Shown here one piece after another: positions 43,569 to 52,198 of a DNA stretch of 64,000 bases. The translations under genes and the position numbers were made by a program. Each line of letters starts with the position of its first letter. Position 1 is the stretch's first letter. The notes under the pieces are model-generated. The model was not told the DNA's origin. It saw nothing but the letters and a program-made list of their open reading frames with translations, and searched no databases. This DNA comes from DATBGO01 sp036558005 (GTDB lineage Bacteria > Actinomycetota > Actinomycetes > Streptosporangiales > Streptosporangiaceae). The stretch is from contig DATBGO010000360.1 of assembly GCA_036558005.1 (NCBI GenBank), positions 49,297 to 113,296 on the forward strand, written 5' to 3'.

Positions 43569-44360
43569 GTGCACAGCGTCTTCTTCGAACCCGCCGGGAC
43601 CGGAACGTACGTGGCCACCGCGGCGACCGCGGGGCCGTGGAGCCCGCAAGCCCAGCACGGCGGCCCGCCGTCGGCGCTGGCGGCGCGGGCAATCGAGTCG
43701 CACGAGCCCGATCCGCGGCAGCGGCTGTCCCGGGTGACCGTGGACATCCTGCGGCCGGTCCCGGTCGGCAAGGTCTCGCTGCGGGTGCGGACAGTCCGGC
43801 CTGGCCGCCGGGTCGCCCTGCTGGAAGCCGTGATGGAGGCGGACGGGCAGGAGGTCCTGCACGCGCGCGGGTGGCGGATCACCCGTCCGGCGGGCGAGGT
43901 GCCCGCGATCGGCACCGGCGGGACGCCGCCGCCGATCCCGCCGCAGGGACGTGCGCCGGACTTCCGCCGGGCGCACACCGACGGCTACCTGTCGGCGATC
44001 GAGTGGCGGTTCGTCACCGGCGGCGGCTTCCGCGAGTACGCCGAGGGCAGCGCCTGGACCCGGCCGCGCATCCCGTTGCTGCCCGGCGAGCACGCCTCGC
44101 CGATGTCCAGGGCGCTGCTGGTGGCCGACTCGGGCAGCGGCGTGGCCGCCGCCTTGGACCCCGGAAAGTTCCAGTACATCAACGTCGACCTCACCGTGGT
44201 GCTGCCGCGCGATCCGGCCGGGGACTGGCTGCTGCTGGACTCGGCCACCACGATCGGGTCGGACGGTACCGGGCTGGCCCAGACGTCGCTGTCCGACACT
44301 GGCGGCTGGTGCGGCCGGGCGATGCAGACGCTGCTGGTCGCCCCGCTAGCGGGCGGCTGA
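43569..44360 (+). CDS. Acyl-CoA thioesterase-like (double hotdog) protein
   Basis: The 263-residue protein belongs to the thioesterase-like (TesB/4HBT_3) superfamily: an N-terminal hotdog with QHGGPPSALAARAIE and RVTVDILRPVPVG, and a C-terminal hotdog with SPMSRALLVADSGSGV, FINVDLTVVLPR-like YINVDLTVVLPR and LAQTSLSDTGG. The last motif contains the Asp/Thr/Gln region that forms the active site in TesB relatives. GTG start 43569. Substrate chain length unknown. Divergent from the USP effector gene. Confidence 0.85.
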   Translation: MHSVFFEPAGTGTYVATAATAGPWSPQAQHGGPPSALAARAIESHEPDPRQRLSRVTVDILRPVPVGKVSLRVRTVRPGRRVALLEAVMEADGQEVLHARGWRITRPAGEVPAIGTGGTPPPIPPQGRAPDFRRAHTDGYLSAIEWRFVTGGGFREYAEGSAWTRPRIPLLPGEHASPMSRALLVADSGSGVAAALDPGKFQYINVDLTVVLPRDPAGDWLLLDSATTIGSDGTGLAQTSLSDTGGWCGRAMQTLLVAPLAGG

Positions 44361-44418
44361 CCGGCCGTGAGCCGTGGCCGCCCGTGAGCCGGCCGGCCAC
44401 GGGCCAGCCGGGGACGGT

Positions 44419-45312
44419 TCAGCCGGTCCAGGCCTGGCCCCGGTGATCCCAGTAGCCAGCCGCCGAGCCCGCCAGCAGCGGGTCAGCGAACGGGCGGACG
44501 ATGCGCAGCGCCGTGTCGAGGGTGCGGCCCTGGCGCAGCAGCGAGCCGCCCGCCGAGGCGGCATAGCCGGCTGTCCACAGGCTCCGGTCCGGCACGCTGA
44601 ACCGGCCCGGCAGCGTGATCCCGCGCTGCGCCGACTCGGCCTTCAGCGCGGTCAGCTGCGGCCCCGCCGCGATATCCGCCGAGGTCACGATGGCGACCAT
44701 GTCCACCAGGTCGCGGTAGCGGGTCGAGGGCCTGCGCAGCACGCCGTGCCGCTGGTAGATCGCGGTGATCTTGTCGGCGACGTGGTTGACCAGCGGGTAG
44801 GCGCGATAGCCGTGCTGCTCGACGCCGGCCATCGCCAGCGGGACCAGCGGCGGCACCCCGTCGGGCTGACCGGTGATCCGGACGTCGGGGCCGAGCAGGT
44901 CGATGTGGAACTCAGCCCACTGGGTCCCGATGTAGGCGGTCACCGGGATCCGGGTACCGCGGGTCTTCTCCAGCATCGGGTGGCTGGCGCCCAGCTCGAA
45001 CCGGAACCAGTCCCCGATGTCGTGGGCGGCGCAATCGCGCAGGTCCCGCTCGGCCGCGGTCCGGTCGCCGCGGCGGAACAGGTCGATGTCGCGGGTACCC
45101 CGGACGCCGAAGCCGCGGGCCAGCAGGGCGGTCGCGCCCTTCAGGATCCAGCTGTCGTCGGCCAGGTACAGCCGTTCGAGCAGCCGGTCGTAGGCGACCT
45201 GCCGCTGCAGCTGGGGCAGGCTCCACTCACTGGTCTGCGCGACGACGCGCAGCCGGTCGGTGAGCCCGCGGCGGAACGCGGTGGGGCTCGAGTACAACCC
45301 GGTGATGGTCAC
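44419..45312 (-). CDS. AbiEii/AbiGii-family nucleotidyltransferase toxin
   Basis: The 297-residue toxin of a type IV toxin-antitoxin pair. The nucleotidyltransferase core is LKGATALLARGFGVRGTRDIDLFRR, with metal-binding Asp75 and Asp77 (RDIDLF). A helical C-terminal half follows, with HVADKITAIYQRHG and RYRDLVDMVAI, the conserved Lys and Asp motifs of AbiEii. Family members transfer nucleotides (for example onto tRNA acceptor stems) and stop growth or abort phage infection. It overlaps the antitoxin gene by 4 nt. Confidence 0.9.
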   Translation of the reverse strand: MTITGLYSSPTAFRRGLTDRLRVVAQTSEWSLPQLQRQVAYDRLLERLYLADDSWILKGATALLARGFGVRGTRDIDLFRRGDRTAAERDLRDCAAHDIGDWFRFELGASHPMLEKTRGTRIPVTAYIGTQWAEFHIDLLGPDVRITGQPDGVPPLVPLAMAGVEQHGYRAYPLVNHVADKITAIYQRHGVLRRPSTRYRDLVDMVAIVTSADIAAGPQLTALKAESAQRGITLPGRFSVPDRSLWTAGYAASAGGSLLRQGRTLDTALRIVRPFADPLLAGSAAGYWDHRGQAWTG

Positions 45313-46040
45313 AGCAACGCCTGCCTTTCGCCGGACGGCTCAGCGGCCCGGCTTTCCAGTCCGGCTCCGGCCTGGCTGACCCACTGCGGAGCGTCGGGGT
45401 CGCCGGTGAGGTCGAGCAGCCAGCTCAGCAGGGCCAGCCCGTCGCCCCGGCGCAGCCCGAACCGGGCTGCCAGCCGCCCCAGGGCAGCGGCAAAGCTGGC
45501 CGGGTCTTCCTGGCCAGACCTGATCGCGTCGGCGATGACGTGCCCGACCGCTCCGGGGTCCTCATGCTCGGCCAGCAGGTCAGCGGCGATACGGGCCGGC
45601 CGGGTGACGAGGATTCCCCTGGTGGCCGCCCAGTCGCGGTCGCCGAGCGGGCGGGTGTGCAGCCGGACGTCGGCGCGGCGGGACTGCCGCCGCGCGGGAA
45701 ACGTGAACTCGTGCAGATCGGAATTCAGGTGGCCGAGGCGGTACAGTTCCGCGGCCGACCGGTGCGAGACCACGCCCTGATCAGGGCCGCGGTGCCAGGC
45801 GAGGATGGCCGGCTCCAGCTGCAGCCAGGCCGCCCGCAGGCTGGCGTGGTCGGGCAGCGGGGCGCCGATGAGGTGGTACACGCCGTGCGCCATCCGCTCC
45901 AGGACGGTGCCGTCGGCGGCGGTCAGCCGGTCCAGGGTGGCGTTGGCCACGCCGACGCCGGCGGCCTGCCTGCGGGTGACCAGCCCCCACTGATCTTGCG
46001 CGATCCCGGCTATCGGGCTCAGGGTCCTGCTGTGCGGCAT
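45309..46040 (-). CDS. AbiEi-family antitoxin/repressor
   Basis: The 243-residue protein has an N-terminal winged-helix region (QWGLVTRRQAAGVGVANATLDRLTA, then GVYHLIG) and the AbiEi C-terminal domain (VVSHRSAAELYRLG, FTFPARRQSRRADVRLHTRPL). AbiEi proteins neutralise AbiEii and repress the operon by binding inverted repeats. It is the first gene of the pair; start ATG 46040, with TATATT about 10 nt upstream suggesting a leaderless or nearly leaderless mRNA. Confidence 0.88.
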   Translation of the reverse strand: MPHSRTLSPIAGIAQDQWGLVTRRQAAGVGVANATLDRLTAADGTVLERMAHGVYHLIGAPLPDHASLRAAWLQLEPAILAWHRGPDQGVVSHRSAAELYRLGHLNSDLHEFTFPARRQSRRADVRLHTRPLGDRDWAATRGILVTRPARIAADLLAEHEDPGAVGHVIADAIRSGQEDPASFAAALGRLAARFGLRRGDGLALLSWLLDLTGDPDAPQWVSQAGAGLESRAAEPSGERQALL

Positions 46041-46044
46041 GCTG

Positions 46045-46110
46045 CAATATACACAGAAAGTGATGGTTAGCGAAGCATATGCGACAAAAGTAGCACTGCA
46101 GTTACTATCA
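46045..46110 (-). promoter_or_regulatory. Probable promoter/operator of the abiE operon
   Basis: An AT-rich patch upstream of the antitoxin. On the minus strand TATATT lies at a position fitting a -10 close to the start codon. Further up, TAGCACTG/CAGTTACTA centred at about 46099 (core ACTGCAGT) forms an imperfect inverted repeat that could bind AbiEi. Confidence 0.4.
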
Positions 46111-46280
46111 GTTATGAAGGTGGCTGCAGCGGCTGGCCGGAAATCATGACCAGATGATCGTGAGCGGCTGTCGATTCCGCGCTGGCCCGCGCGTCGGGGA
46201 GGTAAGCGCGCACCCGGCGCGCCGCGGGATGACCCGGCTCGCCCAGGCCATCCCGCTGGGTAATGCGTAAGGAGCCAGCG

Positions 46281-46604
46281 ATGAGCAAGTACCTCTACCT
46301 GTACCGCGGGCCGGCCACGCCGATGGACTCGTTCACGCCCGAAGAGTCAGAGAAGCAGATGCGGCTGTGGGGCGACTGGATGACCAGGACCGGCCCGGCC
46401 CTGGCCGACGCGGGCGCACCGTTCGGGGCCAGGTCGGCGGTCAGCGACGACGGCACCAGCCAGGCGACCAGCGACCAGAACGGTTACTCGATCGTCGAGG
46501 CCGACAGCCTGGAGGCCGCCAGGGCGCTGGCCGGCAGCCACCCGTTCCTGGCCGAGGGCAAGGGCCGGTTCAGCATCGAGATCTTCGAGCTGGTGCCGAT
46601 GTAG
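46281..46604 (+). CDS. YCII/DGPF-domain protein
   Basis: The 107-residue protein has the YCII-related fold: KYLYLYRGPATPMDSFTPEE, then MRLWGDWMTRTGPAL, SIVEADSLEAARALAGSHPFL and a final strand FSIEIFELVPM. AAGGAG precedes ATG 46281. Members are small dimers of unclear function, often near ECF sigma factors, which is not the case here. Confidence 0.88.
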   Translation: MSKYLYLYRGPATPMDSFTPEESEKQMRLWGDWMTRTGPALADAGAPFGARSAVSDDGTSQATSDQNGYSIVEADSLEAARALAGSHPFLAEGKGRFSIEIFELVPM

Positions 46605-47597
46605 TCAGCCGCGGCAGGCGGCCGCGGCCGGGTAGCGCATCCGGCCGCGGCCGATCGCCCGCAGCACCATGGCCGTGACCACCGGGTCGTCGGGCAGTTG
46701 CAGGTGGTTGATCCGCCGCCCCGGGCAGACCGACTGCACCGGCACGTTGACCGCGCCGGCCAGCCGGGCCGAGGACGGCGGGGTGACCACCAGGTCGTCG
46801 GCGGACCACAGCGAGAGCCAGGCCGGGCCCGGGGGCGCCGGCCTGGCATCGAGCCCGCGCAGCAGCGGGCTGCCCGGCACCAGCTGGCGGCAGGCCATGG
46901 CGCACAGCCGGGGCGTGAACGCCTCGGCCGCGGCGGCGACGGCGGTGCCGTGGAATGGCGTGCCGATCGCGATCACCCGGCGCGCCTTCGCGGCGCCGTC
47001 GTCCTCGCGCGCCCACAGCAGCGCGACCACGCCGCCCGCCGAGTAGCCGATGACGTCCACCGACGGCGCGCCCCGGCGCAGCGCGCGGGCGACCGCCTCG
47101 TTCAGCAGCCGCGCGTCCCGCCGCAGGTCGCCGGTGCCGTCGCCGGGCAGGTCCAGCACGATGGCGCTGCGGCCGGCGGCGTTGATCTGCGCGGCCAGCG
47201 GAGCCAGGTCGAGCGCGCTGCCGCCGTAACCGGGGATCAGCAGCACCGGTCCTGGCCGGTCCTGCCGCACCGGCCCCGCCCCGGCTCCGGGCGCGGAGCT
47301 CCCGGGCGCGGGGCTCCCGGGCCCGGAGTGGTCGGCCCCGGAGCTATGCGAGCCGCCCGGCCCGGCAGCTGACCCGGCCGCACCAGGGCCAGCCTGGCCG
47401 CCCCGCGACGCCGGCCCGCCCGGCTGGGCCGCGGCGCGGCCGCTCGCGGAGGCGTGAATGGCGGCCGCCGCCGCTATCGCGCCGGCCACGATGACCAGGA
47501 ACGTGCTCAGCGCGGCCATTGCCCGCCAGCGGCGCGACCGGCGGCCGAGCCAGCCGCCCGCCAGGCTCGCTGGCCGCCACCCCGCTGGCCTGCCCAT
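46605..47597 (-). CDS. Secreted alpha/beta-hydrolase, lipase-like
   Basis: The 330-residue protein has an N-terminal TM/signal segment (about 25-47), a Gly/Ser/Pro-rich linker (50-115), and an alpha/beta-hydrolase domain starting at VLLIPGYGGSALDLAPL. The nucleophile is Ser186 in GYSAGG; the acid is probably one of the aspartates in SADDLV and the base the His of INHLQL. The layout matches the lipase/PGAP1-like esterases of actinobacteria, acting outside the cell on lipids or esters. Its stop adjoins the stop of the convergent YCII gene. Confidence 0.82.
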   Translation of the reverse strand: MGRPAGWRPASLAGGWLGRRSRRWRAMAALSTFLVIVAGAIAAAAAIHASASGRAAAQPGGPASRGGQAGPGAAGSAAGPGGSHSSGADHSGPGSPAPGSSAPGAGAGPVRQDRPGPVLLIPGYGGSALDLAPLAAQINAAGRSAIVLDLPGDGTGDLRRDARLLNEAVARALRRGAPSVDVIGYSAGGVVALLWAREDDGAAKARRVIAIGTPFHGTAVAAAAEAFTPRLCAMACRQLVPGSPLLRGLDARPAPPGPAWLSLWSADDLVVTPPSSARLAGAVNVPVQSVCPGRRINHLQLPDDPVVTAMVLRAIGRGRMRYPAAAACRG

Positions 47598-47760
47598 GAC
47601 TCACACGCTATCGGGCGGTCACGGGACGTTGGCCCCTTGCCGGGTCGCGCGCCCGCCGCCACACTCAGACACAGGCTTTCGCGGCCGCGCTGGTGGCGAC
47701 GGCACGGCCGCAGGGGAGGCACCGCCGGTCCGGCGGCTGCCTGGGGACGGGAGAACGCCG

Positions 47761-48315
47761 ATGCGCAGACTAATCACGACGCTCGCTGCCGTAGTCGCCA
47801 CCGCTGCCGGGCTGGGAATCGCCGGGCCGGCCGCCGGGGCCGCCCCGATACCGGCGCTGGCGCCATTCTGCGGCATCCATTGGGGCAGCGCCGCCAAGCA
47901 CGCTGGCGCGATGACCGGCACCAGGGTGCGCACGGTCCGGGCGGGCCAGCATGCCTGCTACGACCGGCTGGTGATCGAACTGGGCGCGGGGAAGAAGCCC
48001 GGCTACCGGGTCCAGTACGTCGCGAAGATCATCCAGGACGGGTCGGGCAAGGTCATCCCGGTCAGCGGCGGTGCGAGACTGCAGATCACGGTGCTGTCCC
48101 CGGCCCGGGCCGGGTTCCCGGTGAACGGGCGTCACCTGGTGAGCGTGACCGGCTTCCGCACGTTCCGGCAGGTCGCGGGGGCAGGCTCGTTCGAGGGGAT
48201 CACCTCGTTCGGGCTGGGGGTGCGGGCCAAGCTGCCATTCCGGGTGTTCGAGCTGAGCGGCCCGGGAACCCACTCCCGGCTGGTGATCGACGTCGCGCAC
48301 CGGTGGGTGGCTTAG
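47761..48315 (+). CDS. Secreted AMIN-like domain protein
   Basis: The 184-residue protein has a clear signal peptide (RRLITTLAAVVATAAGLGIAGPAAGAA, cleavage near 27) and an AMIN-like beta domain: CYDRLVIEL, GYRVQYVAKI, GRHLVSVTGFRTFRQVAGAGSFEG and the closing strand SRLVIDVAH. Such domains are thought to bind polysaccharide or peptidoglycan. No enzyme domain is attached. Divergent from the lipase gene. Confidence 0.78.
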   Translation: MRRLITTLAAVVATAAGLGIAGPAAGAAPIPALAPFCGIHWGSAAKHAGAMTGTRVRTVRAGQHACYDRLVIELGAGKKPGYRVQYVAKIIQDGSGKVIPVSGGARLQITVLSPARAGFPVNGRHLVSVTGFRTFRQVAGAGSFEGITSFGLGVRAKLPFRVFELSGPGTHSRLVIDVAHRWVA

Positions 48316-48375
48316 CAGCTTTCAGTCGTCGGCTGGCTGGCCGGGCTGCGGCCCTGCGGCCGGGGCAAAGCCAGG

Positions 48376-49017
48376 TCAGCCAGCCGGCACCAGCAGCGCC
48401 TCGGCGCCGGCCGGCCGGAACCCGGCCGCGAGGAAGGCCCGCACGCTCGCCGCGTTCCCCGGCGATATCTGGGCCCAGACCGGGGTGCCGCCGGGCACCA
48501 GGTGCCGGGCCGCCCGCGCGAGCTCCCGGCCGAGCCCGCCGTCGCGGTGGCCGGGATCGACCTCGACCGCGGCTTCCCACCGCCCGGCGACGCCGCGCCC
48601 GAGCAGCACCACCCCGCCGGGCGCCTGCCAGGCCATGACGTCGTCGCGGTAGCGCAGCGCCCGGGCGACCCTCGGGTGCGCGTCCCCGGCCGGCAGCCTG
48701 GTCAGCCGGACCGGCGGGGGCCCGTCCAGCGGCCCGGCGACACATGACAGGTCGATGGCGTTCACCCGGCGGCCGGTCCGGGCCGCCAGCGCGGCCAGGA
48801 ACGGCGGCAGCATCGGCGCGCCGAGGTCGCGGGCCGGCAACTGCCCGCGCACCCAGGCCGGATCAGCGTCCGTGCAGATCACTGAGTGCGCGGTGAACGC
48901 GAACACCCCGCAATCCCGCACCGAGAGCGGCGGCCAGACCGCCACGGTGCCGTCCGGGTCAGGGAACCGGCCGGCCGCGACCGCATCGAGCAGGGACGCG
49001 AGCCGATGACCGCCCAT
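48376..49017 (-). CDS. GNAT-family N-acetyltransferase
   Basis: The 213-residue protein has the GNAT acetyl-CoA-binding signature at AAVEVDPGHRDGGLGRELARAA (residues about 153-175, the Arg/Gln-x-x-Gly-x-Gly/Ala loop) and the late helix ISPGNAASVRAFLAAGFRP. The N-terminal half is less typical. ATG 49017 is used; GTG 49020 is equally possible. It starts about 12 nt after glutaryl-CoA dehydrogenase on the same strand, so the two form an operon. Substrate unknown. Confidence 0.82.
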   Translation of the reverse strand: MGGHRLASLLDAVAAGRFPDPDGTVAVWPPLSVRDCGVFAFTAHSVICTDADPAWVRGQLPARDLGAPMLPPFLAALAARTGRRVNAIDLSCVAGPLDGPPPVRLTRLPAGDAHPRVARALRYRDDVMAWQAPGGVVLLGRGVAGRWEAAVEVDPGHRDGGLGRELARAARHLVPGGTPVWAQISPGNAASVRAFLAAGFRPAGAEALLVPAG

Positions 49018-49029
49018 CACGCCGGCGGC

Positions 49030-50205
49030 TCACCGGTAGGCGGCGATGCCGGTGATCGCCTGGCCGAGGGCCAGGATGTGGATCTCCTCGGTGCCCTCGT
49101 AGGTGAGCACCGATTCGAGGTTGTTCGCGTGCCGGATCACCGGGTACTCGAGGGTGACCCCGTTGGCGCCGAGCACGGTCCTGGCCTGCCTGGCGATCTC
49201 GATCGCGGCCCGCACGTTGGCCATCTTGCCGAGGCTGACCTGCTGCGGGGTGATCTTGCCCGCCTCCTTCAGCCGGCCCAGGTGCAGCGCGAGCAGCTGG
49301 GCGCGCTGCAGGTCGGCCAGCATCCAGGCGAGCTTGGACTGGGTGAGCTGGAACCCGCCGATCTTCTGGCCGAACTGCTCCCTGGTGCGGGCGTACCCGG
49401 CGGCGGCCTCGAAGCAGGACCTGGCCGCGCCGGTGACCCCCCACACGATGCCGAACCTGGCTTCGGACAGGCACGACAGCGGCCCCATCAGCCCGGTCAC
49501 GCCGGGCAGCACCGCGTCCCTGGGCAGCCGGACGTCGTCGAAGTGCAGCTCAGAGGTGACCGAGGCGCGCAGTGACATCTTCTTGTGGATGTTGCGCGAG
49601 GTGAAGCCGCGCGTCCCGCGCGGCACCAGGAAGCCGCGGATCCCCTCTTCGGTCTGCGCCCACACCACCGCGACGTCGGCGATCGAGCCGTTGGTGATCC
49701 ACATCTTGGTGCCGTTGAGTTGCCACTGATTCCCGTTCAGGATGGCCTTGGTCTTCATGCTGGAGGGATCGCTGCCGTGATCCGGCTCGGTCAGCCCGAA
49801 GCAGCCCGCCACCTCGCCGGCCGCCATCCGGGGCAGCCACTCGCTCTTCTGCTCCTCCGAGCCGTACTTCCAGATCGGGAACATGGCCAGCGAGCCCTGC
49901 ACCGAGACCATGCTGCGCAGGCCGGAGTCGGCGGCCTCCATCTCCCGGCAGGTGATGCCGTAGGCGACCGGGCCCATCCCGGCGCAGCCGTAACCGGTCA
50001 GGTGCATCCCCAGCAGGCCCATCTTGCCGAGCTCGGGGAGCAGTTCGCGGGGCAGCGTGCCCGCCTCGAACCAGTCGGCTATGTCGGGCATGATCCGGTC
50101 GGCAGCGAACGCCCGCACCGTGTCGCGGACGAGCCGCTCCTCCTCGGTCAGCTGATCGTCGACGCGGAGTAGATCGGAACCGGCGGGGTCGGCGTTACGC
50201 GGCAT
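49030..50205 (-). CDS. Acyl-CoA dehydrogenase, glutaryl-CoA dehydrogenase-like
   Basis: The 391-residue FAD enzyme. Typical GCDH signs: LPELGKMGLLGMHLTGYGCAG, GCFGLTEPDHGSDPSSM, NGTKMWITNGSIADV, and the C-terminal TYEGTEEIHILALGQAITG, in which Glu370 is the catalytic base. It oxidises and decarboxylates glutaryl-CoA to crotonyl-CoA in lysine and tryptophan catabolism. No other genes of that pathway are near, so a broader acyl-CoA role is possible. Confidence 0.9.
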   Translation of the reverse strand: MPRNADPAGSDLLRVDDQLTEEERLVRDTVRAFAADRIMPDIADWFEAGTLPRELLPELGKMGLLGMHLTGYGCAGMGPVAYGITCREMEAADSGLRSMVSVQGSLAMFPIWKYGSEEQKSEWLPRMAAGEVAGCFGLTEPDHGSDPSSMKTKAILNGNQWQLNGTKMWITNGSIADVAVVWAQTEEGIRGFLVPRGTRGFTSRNIHKKMSLRASVTSELHFDDVRLPRDAVLPGVTGLMGPLSCLSEARFGIVWGVTGAARSCFEAAAGYARTREQFGQKIGGFQLTQSKLAWMLADLQRAQLLALHLGRLKEAGKITPQQVSLGKMANVRAAIEIARQARTVLGANGVTLEYPVIRHANNLESVLTYEGTEEIHILALGQAITGIAAYR

Positions 50206-50301
50206 GGGGCTGATCCTCTCTGCTGGCCTGGTCCTGCTGGCCTACGCCGCAAGCGTATTCGCGCATGTCCGGGCTCCGGTGGCCCGGTCAGGCAATCGGG
50301 C

Positions 50302-50568
50302 ATGATGGCATACATGAGCGACGTTAACGGCACTAAGAAGCTGGTCCGCACCCGCGACGGCCGGATCGTCGCCGGGGTGTGCTCAGGGATCGGCGCCCAC
50401 TTCGGCATCGACCCCAACCTGGTCCGCCTGGCCTTCGGGCTGATCAGCGTGTTCACCGCAGGGTTCGGCGGGGTGGCGCTGTACCTGGCTGGGTGGGTGG
50501 TGATTCCCGAGGAGGGCGAGCCGGCCTCGATCGCCGAGAAGATGATGAAGAAGAACTTCAACGGGTAG
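50302..50568 (+). CDS. PspC-domain membrane protein
   Basis: The 88-residue protein has the PspC signature KLVRTRDGRIVAGVCSGIGAHFGIDPNLVRLAF, then a TM segment (ISVFTAGFGGVALYLAGWVVI) and PEEGEP. Stand-alone PspC proteins take part in envelope-stress signalling in actinobacteria. ATG 50302 or ATG 50314 may be the start; neither has a ribosome site, so a leaderless mRNA is possible. Confidence 0.88.
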   Translation: MMAYMSDVNGTKKLVRTRDGRIVAGVCSGIGAHFGIDPNLVRLAFGLISVFTAGFGGVALYLAGWVVIPEEGEPASIAEKMMKKNFNG

Positions 50569-50585
50569 GCCGCGGTCAGACCGGT

Positions 50586-51518
50586 TCAGCGGGCTGGGCT
50601 GTCTGGCGGCTTGCGGTGGCGGCCAGCCGTCGCCCGGGCCCGTGACCCGGCGTGTTCCCAGGCCGCCGCCCAGTGGCTGACCGGACCGCCGGGCAGGGCA
50701 GCCTGACCCCGGTCGTTGCGCTGGCGCCTGCCCGCTGGCCGGCTGCCCGCTGGCCGGCTGTCCTTGCCGCGGTCGCCGCGGCGGAACTGGGTAAAGAACT
50801 CAGGCAGCACGTCGTCCTCGCTCGGAATGTGTTCCCATCCAGCTGGCGGCGCGGGGGCCGCCGCCATGATCGTCGGCTGCGAGCCGGGCGCTGCCGGGGG
50901 ACCGGTTGCAGCTGGTTGCTGGTCCGGCTGATCCGACTGGTCCGGCGGGGCGTCGCGGTACACCGGCCAGGCGGGCCGGGGCGGTGTACCAGCCGCGGCG
51001 GCGGCCTGGATCCCGGTGTCCGCGCGGGCTTGTTCCGCGACCGCGTGCGGCCCGTCGGCTATCGCGGTCCGCGGCGCCTGGACAGCGGCGCCCTGTGGCC
51101 CGCCGCCTGCGGCGGTCGTTAGCTCGTTGCCCACGGCGACTCGCAGCTCATTGGCCGCGGCGACTTGTTGCCCGCTGTCGGCGGTGGTCGGCAGCCCGCT
51201 GTCGGCGGCGGCCCGCAAGCCGCCGGGAACTAAGCCGCCGGGAACTAAGGAGAGGCGTTGCCCGCTCGCGGTGAGACGGCTCGGCTGCGCCGTGAAGCCA
51301 GCCAGCCGCAGCCGCCTGGCCGGCCGCGACTGTTCCTGGCCCCGCCCGGCGCCGGTGACCGCGCCGCCGGGCGGCGGACGCAGCCCGCTGGCGCGCAAGA
51401 CCGCGGCATAGACGGGTTCGGTCTCGATCCGCCGGCTGCGCCGCTCCCGCGCGTCCTGGCCGGCGCCCGCCAGCTGCTGCGCCGCATCGGCGCGGGAACT
51501 CCGCTCGTCGCGGTCCAT
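50586..51518 (-). CDS. Disordered Ala/Pro/Gln-rich protein, function unknown
   Basis: The 310-residue protein starts at ATG 51518. The head (MDRDERSSRADAAQQL, then RRIETEPVYAAVLRASGL) and a short C-terminal patch (GWEHIPSEDDVLPEFF) look conserved; the 200 residues between are low-complexity Ala/Gly/Pro/Gln with small internal repeats (LVPGG, ADSG). The final 50 residues are basic. No domain recognised. The coding potential is supported mainly by frame openness, so confidence is moderate. Confidence 0.5.
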   Translation of the reverse strand: MDRDERSSRADAAQQLAGAGQDARERRSRRIETEPVYAAVLRASGLRPPPGGAVTGAGRGQEQSRPARRLRLAGFTAQPSRLTASGQRLSLVPGGLVPGGLRAAADSGLPTTADSGQQVAAANELRVAVGNELTTAAGGGPQGAAVQAPRTAIADGPHAVAEQARADTGIQAAAAAGTPPRPAWPVYRDAPPDQSDQPDQQPAATGPPAAPGSQPTIMAAAPAPPAGWEHIPSEDDVLPEFFTQFRRGDRGKDSRPAGSRPAGRRQRNDRGQAALPGGPVSHWAAAWEHAGSRARATAGRHRKPPDSPAR

Positions 51519-51820
51519 GTTCGGCCTCTCGGGGGGTGTGGCCATCGGCGTGCCAGCGCGGGCTGATGCGGGCTGGGTCAAGGCTGAGCGATTTGTGCTG
51601 GTTATGAGTGGCCCGATCGGCACGGTGACATTCGGTTGTGTTCCAGTTGCATAGGGTGTCTGATAACAGGCCAGAACGCAAGCGGTCCGGCGACCTCCGT
51701 CCCGCCGCGCCGGACTTACCCTGCCGGTGCCTTACGCTTTGCCGGCAGCGGCGTCTGTCCCCTATGCTGGGGCGGTCCCCGACGGCGGGCGCCACGGGCA
51801 GCGGCGGCGGAAGCCGTCGA
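51519..51820. other. Intergenic region upstream of tRNA cluster
   Basis: A 302-bp gap between the disordered-protein gene and tRNA-Glu. It must contain the promoters of both. A relatively AT-rich stretch lies near 51580-51670, but no -35/-10 pair is convincing. No gene seen. Confidence 0.4.
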
Positions 51821-51893
51821 GCCCCCATCGTCTAGCGGCCTAGGACACCGCCCTTTCAAGGCGGCGGCACGGGTTCGAATCCCGTTGGGGGCA
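51821..51893 (+). tRNA. tRNA-Glu (anticodon TTC)
   Basis: Cloverleaf with acceptor GCCCCCA/TGGGGGC, anticodon loop CTTTCAA between CCGCC and GGCGG, and T-arm CGGGTTCGAATCCCG. Discriminator A, no encoded CCA. Confidence 0.97.
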
Positions 51894-51914
51894 CGGCTGG
51901 CAACAGCCAGGCAT

Positions 51915-51989
51915 GGTCCTGTAGAGCAGCTAGGAGTGCTCGCCACCCTGTCAAGGTGGAGGTCGCGGGTTCAAATCCCGTCAGGACCG
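51915..51989 (+). tRNA. tRNA-Asp (anticodon GTC)
   Basis: Acceptor GGTCCTG/CAGGACC, anticodon loop CTGTCAA between CCACC and GGTGG, T-arm GCGGGTTCAAATCCCGT. Discriminator G. 21 nt after tRNA-Glu. Confidence 0.97.
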
Positions 51990-52032
51990 CGCCGTCCGGC
52001 ACACCCGGCACGCTGGTGCCAGACCCGGGCGA

Positions 52033-52106
52033 GGTCAGGTAGCTCAGTTGGTATGAGCGTCCGCCTGAAAAGCGGAAGGTCGGCAGTTCGATCCTGCCCC
52101 TGACCA
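52033..52106 (+). tRNA. tRNA-Phe (anticodon GAA), probable integration site
   Basis: Acceptor GGTCAGG/CCTGACC, anticodon loop CTGAAAA, T-arm GGCAGTTCGATCCTGCC. Discriminator A. A truncated tyrosine recombinase begins 92 nt downstream, so this tRNA probably served as attB for an integrated element. Confidence 0.96.
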
Positions 52107-52198
52107 CAAGCTGCGAAGAGAGCGCGCAAGGCGCGGTCCACCACCTCCTGGTAGCGGTCAGGCAAGCATCCGCTTGCTGCCAGACCAGGGAGCCGGGC

